This document shows, piece after piece, positions 7,375-14,414 of a DNA stretch of 64,000 nt. The translations under genes were made by a program, and so were the position numbers. How positions within the stretch are numbered: position 1 is the stretch's first letter; every line of letters begins with the position of its first letter. Source of the stretch: Parafrigoribacterium mesophilum (lineage in GTDB: Bacteria > Actinomycetota > Actinomycetes > Actinomycetales > Microbacteriaceae); the NCBI RefSeq assembly GCF_039652555.1, contig NZ_JBDJAF010000001.1, positions 1,550,001 through 1,614,000 on the forward strand, in the 5' to 3' direction. The notes beneath the pieces are model-generated. The model was not told where the DNA came from. It saw only the letters and a list, made by a program, of their open reading frames with translations, and ran no database searches.

Positions 7375-7833
7375 ATGAGTCCGAACGAGTTGCGCTTGCG
7401 CAGAGACCTCGCCTCGCCCGCCTTTGATGATGGAGTCGCCGCCGGTCACTGGCGCCTGATCGACCTGACCTGGCCGACCCTGACAGTTGCCGTTAGCGCC
7501 GGCACCGGAGAGCTCGTGATCAAGATCGACACCGACGGCTACCCCGCCGTCCCGCCCTACGGAATCACCTGGGATCTCGGCCGCAACGCCCCGCTCGATG
7601 CCAGGCGATGGCCGCGCGGCTCCGGCGCCGAGCAGACGTACAAGGCCGGCTGGTACGAGCCAAGCGTCAACGCGATCTACCTGGCCTGCGACCGCGCCGC
7701 GCTGCGAGTCCACCCGGAATGGGCGACCAGCTACCCGGAACGCACCTGGAACCCGAGCCGAACCATCACGTTCTACCTCGGCGAACTCCATCGCGACCTT
7801 GCCGTCGCCACCATCCCCGAGGAGACCGAATGA
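7375..7833 (+). CDS. E2-like (UBC-fold) conjugating protein
   Basis: A 152-residue protein with the sequence landmarks of ubiquitin-conjugating enzymes in order: a YPAVPPYGITWDL segment (residues 56-68, compare the E2 YPxxPP element), a single cysteine in AIYLACDRAALRV (Cys105, candidate thioester site), and WNPSRTITFYLGEL (125-138), equivalent to the E2 WxPalTI..iL helix start. The HPN tripeptide that precedes the catalytic cysteine in eukaryotic E2s is absent. Cys105 is the only cysteine, which makes the catalytic assignment simple. It starts six bases after the Ubl gene and overlaps the JAMM gene by ATGA. It would accept the Ubl from the E1-like protein and pass it to targets or act with them directly; no E3 gene is present. 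Confidence 0.75.
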   Translation: MSPNELRLRRDLASPAFDDGVAAGHWRLIDLTWPTLTVAVSAGTGELVIKIDTDGYPAVPPYGITWDLGRNAPLDARRWPRGSGAEQTYKAGWYEPSVNAIYLACDRAALRVHPEWATSYPERTWNPSRTITFYLGELHRDLAVATIPEETE

Positions 7834-8384
7834 ACGCCAGCCCAGAACTGACCCTGACCCGCCGCACTTTCGCGACTCTGCGCCGTGAACTGAAAACACG
7901 CAGCGGCGGACACCGCGAATCCGGTGCATTTCTCCTCACGCGCTCCGCAGCAGCCGACCCGAAACCAACACGGATCGACGCAATCGCCTACTACGACGAC
8001 CTCGACCCGACGAGCTTGACCGGCAACATAACCTTCACTGCTGCCGGTTACAGTGCGCTCGGACGCCTGTGCCGGGCCAACGGGTACCGGGTCGCAGCGG
8101 ACATACACACCCATCCCGCCGAGTGGGTGCAGCAGAGCAGCATCGACGCAGCCCACCCGATGACCGCAATCACCGGACACCTCGCGATCATCGCACCGGA
8201 CTTCGCGCAGCACCGGTTCCGTCCCGGCGACTGCGGCATTCACCGATATGTGGGGGCTGGCGCGTGGGAGTCCGCGTTCGCTACGGACGCCGACCGCCTC
8301 GTCCGGTTGACCGGTGCCCCGGCCTTCACTGACGTCTTCGACACGATCACGGCCTGGTTTCACTGGGATGGAGGGAGATCCTGA
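7830..8384 (+). CDS. JAMM/MPN metallopeptidase (Mov34-like deconjugase)
   Basis: A 184-residue protein with an intact JAMM zinc site: E30 (HRESGAFLL), then IHTHPAEWVQQSSID giving H93-x-H95-x7-S103-x2-D106. This is the catalytic signature of JAB1/MPN isopeptidases that remove ubiquitin-like proteins. The start ATG 7830 overlaps the E2 stop (ATGA) and follows a GAGGAG ribosome binding site; a longer open frame upstream is the antiparallel reading of E2 codons and is not used. As the Ubl already ends in glycine, maturation is not obviously needed, so this enzyme is more likely to deconjugate targets or to recycle the modifier. Four cysteines or fewer, no membrane segment. Confidence 0.88.
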   Translation: MNASPELTLTRRTFATLRRELKTRSGGHRESGAFLLTRSAAADPKPTRIDAIAYYDDLDPTSLTGNITFTAAGYSALGRLCRANGYRVAADIHTHPAEWVQQSSIDAAHPMTAITGHLAIIAPDFAQHRFRPGDCGIHRYVGAGAWESAFATDADRLVRLTGAPAFTDVFDTITAWFHWDGGRS

Positions 8385-9742
8385 TGGAGATCCTCGACCC
8401 GGACAGTGTCGACAGGACCGTCTTGTTCTCGGTGCACAACGGCACCGCGCACTCCCTCGAAGACGCCATCGCCCGACATGAAGCGACTGCATTCACCGTC
8501 TATGCCGACGCAGGCACTGTCCGCAGCCGGGAGAGTCAGGCCGCTCTCCTCACCATCGTCAAGACCGGCGTCCGCGCATTCGGCCGGGTTACGGTCGTTT
8601 TGGACGAAGGCATCATGGTGACCGGTGGAACATCCCGTGGGCTGAGCCTCGCCGACGCGGTCGCTGCAGAAGGCGCGACCACCACCTTCGACCGGGCAAC
8701 TGTCAACTCGCAGGATCCGGCTGTGGTTCTTGGCAGCGCTCGTGCGCCCTCCCCGGCTCACCCCGTTGCCCTTCGAGCCAACTGGTCCGGATGGGTGGCC
8801 ACCGTCGCCCCAGTCGGGGGCCCTCCTGCTGTACCGAACGGGAACGTCCTCGCGGCCATCGCAGCCGGCGCTCTCGCCGTCGATGAACTTTTCACCCTGA
8901 CCTTCCTCACAGGGCAAGCCGACGCTGGGGAACGCCTGGTCAGCATCGACCTATGGGGACTCGATGATGGCGCCGGCGATCCGCCCCCATTGAAATACGC
9001 GCCTCACGCATGGTGGCTTGTGGGCCTCGGGCATCTCGGGCAGGCGTACGCGTGGACGCTCTCGTGGCTGAACTACAGCCACCCGAAGACGGTCGCCATC
9101 GTCCTCCAAGACACCGGACGCACCGCGGAAGCCAACCGCAGCACGGGGGTGCTTACTCCGAAAAGCTCGGCCGGTATCCTCAAGACCCGTCAGGCGGCGG
9201 TGGCGCTGGAGAACGCGGGCTTCACCGAGACCGTCATCGTCGAACGCCGACTCGACCGTACGAGTGCCCTCAGCGACACAGAACGCACCTACGTGGCGCT
9301 CTTTGGCATCGACGACGTCGACGGCCGGAAACTGATCTCTAACATCGGGTGGAACTATGCCGTCGACGCCAGCCTGGGGAACCGAGTCGAGACGTTCGAC
9401 TCCATCTCTATCCACACATTTCCCGGCCGGGAACATAGCGAAAGGATCGCCTCGTGGAACCTCCCGGAGACACCCGTGACGATACCCGATGCCCCAGCGT
9501 TCAACCAGCTCGTCGAGCGCTTTGACCAGTGCGGTCTGCTCGAACTGGCCGGGAAAGCAGTAGGGGCATCCTTCGTCGGCGTACTGGCGGCGGTGCTCGC
9601 GATCGCCGAGCCGATCCGCGCGCTGCACGGAGGCGCAGCGTCTGACCGGCTGCGCTACGATGCGCGCAGCCACGACCTCTCAGTTGCGCAGGCCGTTCCC
9701 GTCCCCAACGTTCTGGCCGCCGAGCTGAGCGGACCGGAGTGA
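8384..9742 (+). CDS. E1-like ThiF-fold activating enzyme
   Basis: A 452-residue protein. Residues about 1-200 form an N-terminal domain (VALRANWSGWVATVAPVGG, GNVLAAIAAGALAVDELF) like the one preceding ThiF domains in bacterial E1 homologues. The adenylation domain has the nucleotide loop VGLGHLGQ (G214-x-G216-xx-G219), D243 and N251-R252 in LQDTGRTAEANRSTGVL, matching the D...NR element of E1 enzymes, and K267. The only cysteine, Cys383 in RFDQCGLLELAGK, is the candidate thioester residue. The start ATG 8384 overlaps the JAMM stop (TGATG) after GGAGGGAG. It would adenylate the Ubl C-terminal glycine with ATP and load it for transfer to the E2-like protein. It ends the operon. CxxC zinc pairs seen in some E1s are missing. 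Confidence 0.82.
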   Translation: MEILDPDSVDRTVLFSVHNGTAHSLEDAIARHEATAFTVYADAGTVRSRESQAALLTIVKTGVRAFGRVTVVLDEGIMVTGGTSRGLSLADAVAAEGATTTFDRATVNSQDPAVVLGSARAPSPAHPVALRANWSGWVATVAPVGGPPAVPNGNVLAAIAAGALAVDELFTLTFLTGQADAGERLVSIDLWGLDDGAGDPPPLKYAPHAWWLVGLGHLGQAYAWTLSWLNYSHPKTVAIVLQDTGRTAEANRSTGVLTPKSSAGILKTRQAAVALENAGFTETVIVERRLDRTSALSDTERTYVALFGIDDVDGRKLISNIGWNYAVDASLGNRVETFDSISIHTFPGREHSERIASWNLPETPVTIPDAPAFNQLVERFDQCGLLELAGKAVGASFVGVLAAVLAIAEPIRALHGGAASDRLRYDARSHDLSVAQAVPVPNVLAAELSGPE

Positions 9743-10084
9743 CCTGCAATCGGGCGCGGCAGCGCGGCCCCAGTGCTGGTGAAATTCGTCGGCCGCTTCA
9801 GCCCCATCAACGGATCCTCAACCACTTTCATTGCTGGCTTTCGAGCATTCCTAGCGCGAAGAGAAGCGTAAGCACGATCGCGCCTAGCGACACCGCCACC
9901 ATTAGGGTGAACTGAACGAAAGTAGCCCGTCCGACATCAAGCCCGCTAAGAGGGCGTCATTCGCACTTGGGTGCTTGCCCGGGAAAGCTTCTCTATTTTA
10001 GGGGACCACCTGCACGGCAAGAAATGTGAGCGAGGCCACCAAAATCTTGAATCCGCAGCGACTCAAGCGAGCCATGAGACCTTT

Positions 10085-10106
10085 TCATGTGCTAACTCAT
10101 GTGCTA
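10085..10106. repeat. Two direct repeats TCATGTGCTA at 12-bp spacing
   Basis: TCATGTGCTA occurs at 10085-10094 and 10097-10106. The 12-bp period is about one helical turn, as in iterons or paired operators. Only two copies are seen. Confidence 0.6.
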
Positions 10107-10138
10107 CCGACCCTGTAGGTCCGTGAATCCTGAAGGAC

Positions 10139-10147
10139 TTATCCACA
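10139..10147 (+). other. Perfect DnaA box
   Basis: TTATCCACA matches the DnaA consensus exactly. It lies 33 bases after the direct repeats in a gene-free stretch. A single box can occur by chance, so a role in element replication is only a suggestion. Confidence 0.4.
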
Positions 10148-10496
10148 GCCCGACCTGCCGACTCCCCTTTGTTTACGGGCCAAAACGCCGATTCGTGATT
10201 CTGCGCGCGAGGGGGTACAGAACAGTTCAACTCCCCGGATGCGCTCTCGGGCGTTCGCGCGGGTGGGTATGACGGGGAGCCTCTGCCGCTGCTCCTCGCC
10301 GCACTCGACAGGCGTTCGGAGGCACCAGGATCAACCGCTTCCGAGGGGCGAAAACGTGGCAACATCCTGGCAACGAACGTGGATGACAGGGACTTCTGAG
10401 ACGCACTTGACGCACTCAGAATCCCCGCAACCACCGACCGATACGGAATCAGCGACGTAGTTCCGGGGGAGCCGATTCCCCTCTCACGGCGGTAAC

Positions 10497-10513
10497 GCGG
10501 GTTCGAATCCGGC
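10497..10513 (+). other. tRNA T-arm-like motif, possible attachment-site scar
   Basis: GCGGGTTCGAATCCGGC has the GGTTCGAATCC core of a tRNA T-arm with a 5-bp stem containing one G-G mismatch. It is followed by TGAGGTCAC, which resembles a 3' acceptor strand, but no matching 5' half of a tRNA precedes it. A GGGGA/TCCCC hairpin lies just upstream (10466-10481). It may be a leftover tRNA 3' end from an earlier integration event. Confidence 0.3.
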
Positions 10514-10775
10514 TGAGGTCACGGTGAGGTACGGGAGTGGGCAAGAGGCAATCTGAGGGTGCTCTTCTCGGAGACCGATACTTCGTCTTGCGAAACGCTC
10601 GCATTCCGTGACCGGCTCGCGTTGTCAGGTCTCTCCGTCGCTATTCGAGGCGAGCAGGGAAGCTCTGAGCGGACGTAGTGCTTGGCTTTTACAGCGGGGC
10701 AACTCTGCCCAGACTGGAGCGCGCGGTACCGTGGATTACACGCCCTCACGGCACTCGTCGATCAGATTGGTAGCC

Positions 10776-11699
10776 ATGCCTCCTCTCCATAAGCGAAGGC
10801 GAGAGCTGGCCAACCTCGAAGAACGCGAGAGACAGGGCGAGTCCTTTTGGACTGAGTCATTTTCAACAGCGACGAGGAACCGCCTCCAGTTAGTGATGCT
10901 GAGTGGAGCGGGAGGCAATGACTACCGAACCGTCGAGGCGGCTACGCGTGTTCTTCTTGCAGACCTCGGCGAACTCAGCCTCTACGGAAACGCTCGCGGT
11001 GACACAAGAGACCAGTTCTTCCGATACCTCTCGGAATGCGATGACGACATGGTGCCTTCCGTCTTAGAGGCGTTCGGTGAGGGTTACGCGCGTGCGTTCG
11101 AGGAGGAAGCTCAGCGACAGGCGTTCAGCGCCGGTCAGCCTCCCCAAGACGGTCGCATCCCCATCGACGGTCTACTCGTGCGTGAGATCAACCGGGTACT
11201 CGCGGAGGATCGGATCGCGTTCGAGTACATCAACGGCGAGATGGTGCCGTTCGCGTCCCGTGAGCTTCACGTCGAGGTCGTCCAGCCGGTTCTACGCCTC
11301 CTTGCCTCGCCCGGATGGGAGCGTGTGGAGAAGAGCTACCGGGACGCGCTTTCACAGCTTGCGCGGGGTGAAGGGGCAAACGCGATCACCGATGCAGGTA
11401 CATCGCTGCAAGAAGCACTGTCACACCTCGGTGCTGAGGGCAATCAGATCGGTGACCTCGCCACATCCGCCCGAAAGAAAGGGATCATCGCCTCCCACGA
11501 CATTCCACTTTTCCAGACGATCGATAAGGCGTGTAGATGGGTGTCTGCTGATCGAAGCAACGTCGGGGACGCACACAACTCTGATGACGCGGAAACCGAG
11601 GACGCCTGGTTCACTGTGCATGTTGTTGGAGCGATCATCCTGCGCCTCGCAAGCGGAAAACCGCGCGATCCGGGCAGTGAATCGATCGATCAGGGGTAG
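10776..11699 (+). CDS. Putative abortive-infection (HEPN/Abi-C-like) protein
   Basis: About 307 residues from ATG 10776 (the frame is open further upstream, but the earlier part has the odd composition of non-coding DNA). The N-terminal half (MPPLHKRRRELANLEERERQ, then WTESFSTATRNRLQLVMLSG) is helical. The C-terminal third, ALSQLARGEGANAITDAGTS through RSNVGDAHNSDDAETEDAWF to VHVVGAIILRL, resembles the C-terminal domain shared by abortive-infection proteins; R-x6-H in RSNVGDAH fits the HEPN ribonuclease motif (Rx4-6H). HEPN Abi proteins cleave RNA during phage infection. It stands alone on the plus strand within the element. Family assignment is from motif pattern only; the catalytic role is inferred. 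Confidence 0.6.
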   Translation: MPPLHKRRRELANLEERERQGESFWTESFSTATRNRLQLVMLSGAGGNDYRTVEAATRVLLADLGELSLYGNARGDTRDQFFRYLSECDDDMVPSVLEAFGEGYARAFEEEAQRQAFSAGQPPQDGRIPIDGLLVREINRVLAEDRIAFEYINGEMVPFASRELHVEVVQPVLRLLASPGWERVEKSYRDALSQLARGEGANAITDAGTSLQEALSHLGAEGNQIGDLATSARKKGIIASHDIPLFQTIDKACRWVSADRSNVGDAHNSDDAETEDAWFTVHVVGAIILRLASGKPRDPGSESIDQG

Positions 11700-12012
11700 C
11701 TATTCACTCAGCGCTCGTGGCACGGTGCTCTTCCCAACGCCGAGCGCACGGGCAATCTGCGCGTAGCTCTTTCCCGATGCTGAGAACTGCGGCCGCGCTT
11801 CGACCGACCCTATCGAGTCGCCACGCGACGATTTCATCGCCCTCACGAGCATGCTCGAGTAGTGCTGAGAATCCTGCGCGCTCGACAGGATCGACGGTGC
11901 CGGAGACGCCCTCGTCGGAGAACACCTTCGAGACCCCTGCGCGCTCCATTGCATCCCGCCGGAGATCAAGCGACTGATCCTGCGTGCTCACGCGAATGTA
12001 GCCCCAGAGCAT
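11700..12012 (-). pseudogene. Serine resolvase with internal deletion and frameshift
   Basis: From ATG 12012 the frame encodes a resolvase N-terminus: MLWGYIRVSTQDQSLDLRRD with the catalytic serine in RVST, then FSDEGVSGTVDPVERAGFSA and the RLDRVGRS motif. At about 11770 it jumps: in the -1/+1 shifted frame the sequence continues SASGKSYAQIARALGVGKSTVPRALSE split across the joint, which is the C-terminal helix-turn-helix of the same family. Intact members are about 180-200 residues, so roughly 80 codons between catalytic core and DNA-binding domain have been lost, and the two halves are out of frame. It is a decayed site-specific recombinase of the Tn3-resolvase type, evidence that another mobile element once occupied this region. 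Confidence 0.8.
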
Positions 12013-12174
12013 GTGTCCGTCCCCTCAGCCGTTCCGAAATGGTTCCGAAACCTGAAACCTTCTGGTACGGGAGTACGGGACGAATCACCCGCAGAATCGT
12101 GCGGTCGCGATCGCCACCGCACACCAGTACCGGAACCTATAGTTTTCGGCACCGTCATCATGGCCGGAGGGTCG

Positions 12175-12999
12175 TCAAGTCATGGGGCGCTGGTTCTGAT
12201 GCTCCTCGGTTGCGTACCGCTGGAAGAACTCGACCGTGGTTTGCAGATCGGCGACGGCGATCTCAAGGAAGTTCGCGTAGACGTTCATACTGATCGGATG
12301 CTCCGAAGGCTTCTGCACCGAATGCGGCTCGACCCCGATGCCCGCCGAGATCGGGACGTTTCCGTGAGACACGCCTGCGCACGCCATCCAGCACGATTGC
12401 ATCAAAGTCGGATAGCTCGGTCGCACAGCGCGGCTTGCCTCCTGAACGATGCTGCTCAGCGCCACTCTCTTTGAAGTCGTCACCTTCTCCGGGTCAAGAC
12501 CCTTGATGGGCTCAGCGATCTCGTGGATCGTCTCTTCAAGTTCGTACACTGCTCTGAGATCGGGGTTTGCGTCCGCAACGACCGCCATGTCAACGGCGCT
12601 CTGGGTGTCCCACCACATCCGCTTGAGGAATCGTTCAACCCTGACGCGATGAGAGGCATCCGCGATGAGCCATTGCGCTGTCGCCTGGCACTCGATCGCG
12701 ACTCTGAGCACAACGAACGAAGTAAGAGTCGGGGTATGACCGTCGCAGGCAGATCTGATGTAGTGCTGTGCCAGGCGGAGTTGCGTCCGCACCATGTCCG
12801 ATGGGAGGAAGGTCTCCCGGAAGCAACGATCAACGGCGGACGCCCGCCCTCCGGGGATGACTTTCACACTGTCAAGAAGCTCGCCGACTGCTTCAAGGCG
12901 CGCGCGGGCGACATGCACTTGTTCTTGTGGATCAGGTTCCTGTATCCGCGCTTCAAGGAATGCAGAAATGCGTCTGAACTCCTCCTCATCGATCTCCAC
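12175..12999 (-). CDS. Hypothetical helical protein
   Basis: A 274-residue protein I do not recognise. It starts MEIDEEEFRRISAFLEARIQ and contains LRVAIECQATAQWLIADASH-R, RVERFLKRMWWDTQ, a pattern (R..IE..A...WLI....R..R.L) seen in helical HEPN-like proteins of the DUF5677 kind, but without a decisive catalytic motif. No signal peptide or membrane segment. It is a single gene between the resolvase remnant and a long gap, inside the mobile element, so it is likely accessory and perhaps defensive. The ribosome binding site before ATG 12999 is weak. Confidence 0.65.
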   Translation of the reverse strand: MEIDEEEFRRISAFLEARIQEPDPQEQVHVARARLEAVGELLDSVKVIPGGRASAVDRCFRETFLPSDMVRTQLRLAQHYIRSACDGHTPTLTSFVVLRVAIECQATAQWLIADASHRVRVERFLKRMWWDTQSAVDMAVVADANPDLRAVYELEETIHEIAEPIKGLDPEKVTTSKRVALSSIVQEASRAVRPSYPTLMQSCWMACAGVSHGNVPISAGIGVEPHSVQKPSEHPISMNVYANFLEIAVADLQTTVEFFQRYATEEHQNQRPMT

Positions 13000-13400
13000 A
13001 GGTTCAGGCTACGTCGAATGCCGCCGATGCTACGCCGAAGCATGGACGAACGGGGGCATCTCCGGAGATGTACTGGTTCACCGCCGCCGCGAACGCAGTC
13101 TGGTCCATCTATGGCCTCGTCGTTCACAACATCGCTTTACCCATCCCTCACTTTCTCTTGTTGCCGGTGAGGTCGCGCCGACGGCGAGGAAGCTGATCAC
13201 CCTACGGCAAGCCATTCGGGAGCGCCGCTTATGGGGCAAACGATGGGGCACTGAATACGTTTCTGCGCGTATCGGAGCGTATCCGCATGCTGACACCACC
13301 CCGGAGAACGTTGATTTCATGCGGTTTTCTGCCTCCAGGTGTGAGTGCTTGCTCAGACGGGGGCAAGAGTTCAACTGCCCCGCCGCACACGGCGAAGCCG
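13000..13400. other. Non-coding stretch
   Basis: No gene is supported on either strand. A direct repeat ATGGGGCA occurs twice within 20 bases near 13230. Otherwise nothing recognisable. Confidence 0.5.
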
Positions 13401-14108
13401 CTATCCGGCCCGCCCACGGCGCCCCGGAGGGAGCAACCCACGACCCCGAGCCTTGGCGACCCAGCCCTGCGCCGTAGTGAGAGCGACACCATTGATCTCT
13501 GCCATCGTGGCGCTGGGGTTCTTGTCGCCCTGTTGGGTGAGCCGGCCGTGCTGGAGGGCGACGCGCTGGTAGAAGTCGGGGTCCTGCTTGGCGGTTCCGC
13601 CGAGGGGTTTCAGGAGGTCGCGCTCGGCGATCTTCCGACCGCTGGGCAGCACGATCTTTCCGCCAGTGATCGTCTGCTCGCGCTTCATGGCGAAGAGACG
13701 CTTGTTGATCGCGGCCTCGATCTGCGCGGTCGGCAGCTCACGCAGCAGGCGGCTCGTGATCGGGTCGCCAGGGCGCCACGGAAGGTAGACAACGCCGGTG
13801 ATGCGCACTTCTTCCGGAACGGCAAGGGCCTGGCGCTGCAACCGGATGAACACGCGTGTGTGACTCTCGGCGTGCTCGATGTAGCGCCACCGGCCCTCTG
13901 CGGTCTCGTTCTGCTCGGCGTCCTCGGACTCGCTGCCGTGAGCAGGAGCCGCATCGTCGTACCCGAGGATCGCGTCGATCTGCGCGCTGGCGTCATCGCT
14001 ACGCTCACCGGGAAACCGTGTGGGCAGGTGCCACCCGTCCGGCAGGTCGTCCTGCTGGATCAGGCCGTCCGCATCCTGAAGCACGTACGGCGACGACGAA
14101 CCACTCAT
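13401..14108 (-). CDS. Element-encoded DNA-binding protein with C-terminal helix-turn-helix
   Basis: About 235 residues from ATG 14108 (MSGSSSPYVLQDADGLIQQD); an upstream extension of the frame crosses the divergent promoter and is not used. The C-terminus, PDFYQRVALQHGRLTQQGDK followed by ATMAEINGVALTTAQGWVAK and ARGRGLLPPGRRGRAG, is the pattern of a small helix-turn-helix domain common in actinobacterial integrative elements next to int-xis. The middle part (VRITGVVYLPWRPGDPITSR) is conserved in feel but unknown. It is transcribed away from xis-int across a shared promoter region with an inverted repeat, so it is a reasonable candidate for the regulator of excision. Confidence 0.7.
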   Translation of the reverse strand: MSGSSSPYVLQDADGLIQQDDLPDGWHLPTRFPGERSDDASAQIDAILGYDDAAPAHGSESEDAEQNETAEGRWRYIEHAESHTRVFIRLQRQALAVPEEVRITGVVYLPWRPGDPITSRLLRELPTAQIEAAINKRLFAMKREQTITGGKIVLPSGRKIAERDLLKPLGGTAKQDPDFYQRVALQHGRLTQQGDKNPSATMAEINGVALTTAQGWVAKARGRGLLPPGRRGRAG

Positions 14109-14146
14109 GTCTCCGAGTGTACCGAGGATCACCAGAACATGTGCTC

Positions 14147-14181
14147 TTGCACAAACACGCGATTCGTGATCTAATCGCGTG
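14147..14181 (+). promoter_or_regulatory. xis-int promoter with overlapping operator
   Basis: TTGCAC (14147-14152) and TCTAAT (14170-14175) are separated by exactly 17 bases, a near-consensus promoter. A 9-bp inverted repeat CACGCGATT (14156-14164) / AATCGCGTG (14173-14181) covers the spacer and the -10 box, so a dimeric repressor bound there would block the excisionase and integrase genes. A smaller GTGC-N4-GCAC repeat overlaps the -35 box. Confidence 0.7.
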
Positions 14182-14216
14182 TAGTAGCACAAGCATGCGT
14201 AGACGTGGAGGCGATC

Positions 14217-14414
14217 ATGAGTGATCACACGACGGAGCCCGTCGAGCAGGAGCGACTGTTCTACACGGAAGCAGAAGCGGCAGCCGCGCTGCGTGTGCAT
14301 CCCTCCACGCTCGGGCGGCTGGCGAAGAAGGGTCGCTCCCCCGTCGAGCCCGTCATGACGGGAAGCCGCCGCCTCTACCCGGTGGCGGCAATCGAGTCAT
14401 TGGCCAGCCGATGA
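14217..14414 (+). CDS. xis: Excisionase-like helix-turn-helix protein
   Basis: A 65-residue protein starting MSDHTTEPVEQERLFYTEAE. The segment YTEAEAAAALRVHPSTLGRL and SRRLYPVAAIESLASR is the MerR-like HTH_17 fold typical of excisionases that bend attachment-site DNA and bias the integrase toward excision. ATG 14217 is preferred over GTG 14205 because GGAGG (14207-14211) sits five bases before it. Its stop overlaps the integrase ATG by ATGA, so both are made from the strong promoter upstream. Confidence 0.8.
   Translation: MSDHTTEPVEQERLFYTEAEAAAALRVHPSTLGRLAKKGRSPVEPVMTGSRRLYPVAAIESLASR

Larger units (their letters stand above)
9743..10775. other. One-kilobase non-coding stretch
   Basis: No gene of normal size. 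It contains a 12-bp-period direct repeat, a perfect DnaA box, a tRNA T-arm-like motif and small hairpins, each listed separately. On the minus strand a 24-codon membrane-like peptide (MVAVSLGAIVLTLLFALGML, 9902-9828) is open but has no clear ribosome binding site and may be a remnant. The stretch could hold a replication or transfer origin, or mark the joint of two elements; the sequence alone does not settle this. Confidence 0.6.

Noticed and set aside
7608..7829. Upstream extension of the JAMM gene frame
   Set aside because: It runs inside the E2 gene in another frame; the ATG at 7830 has a proper ribosome binding site and ATGA overlap.
9828..9902. 24-codon membrane-like peptide on the minus strand
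   Set aside because: Hydrophobic and plausible as a remnant, but too short and without start signals to be called a gene.
10239..10460. Short open frames in the 1-kb gap near 10 kb
   Set aside because: Composition is that of random high-GC DNA, with no ribosome binding site or recognisable motif.
12013..13477. Several overlapping plus-strand frames opposite the 274-residue gene
   Set aside because: They mirror the minus-strand codons and are rich in Arg and Ser; no family motif is seen.
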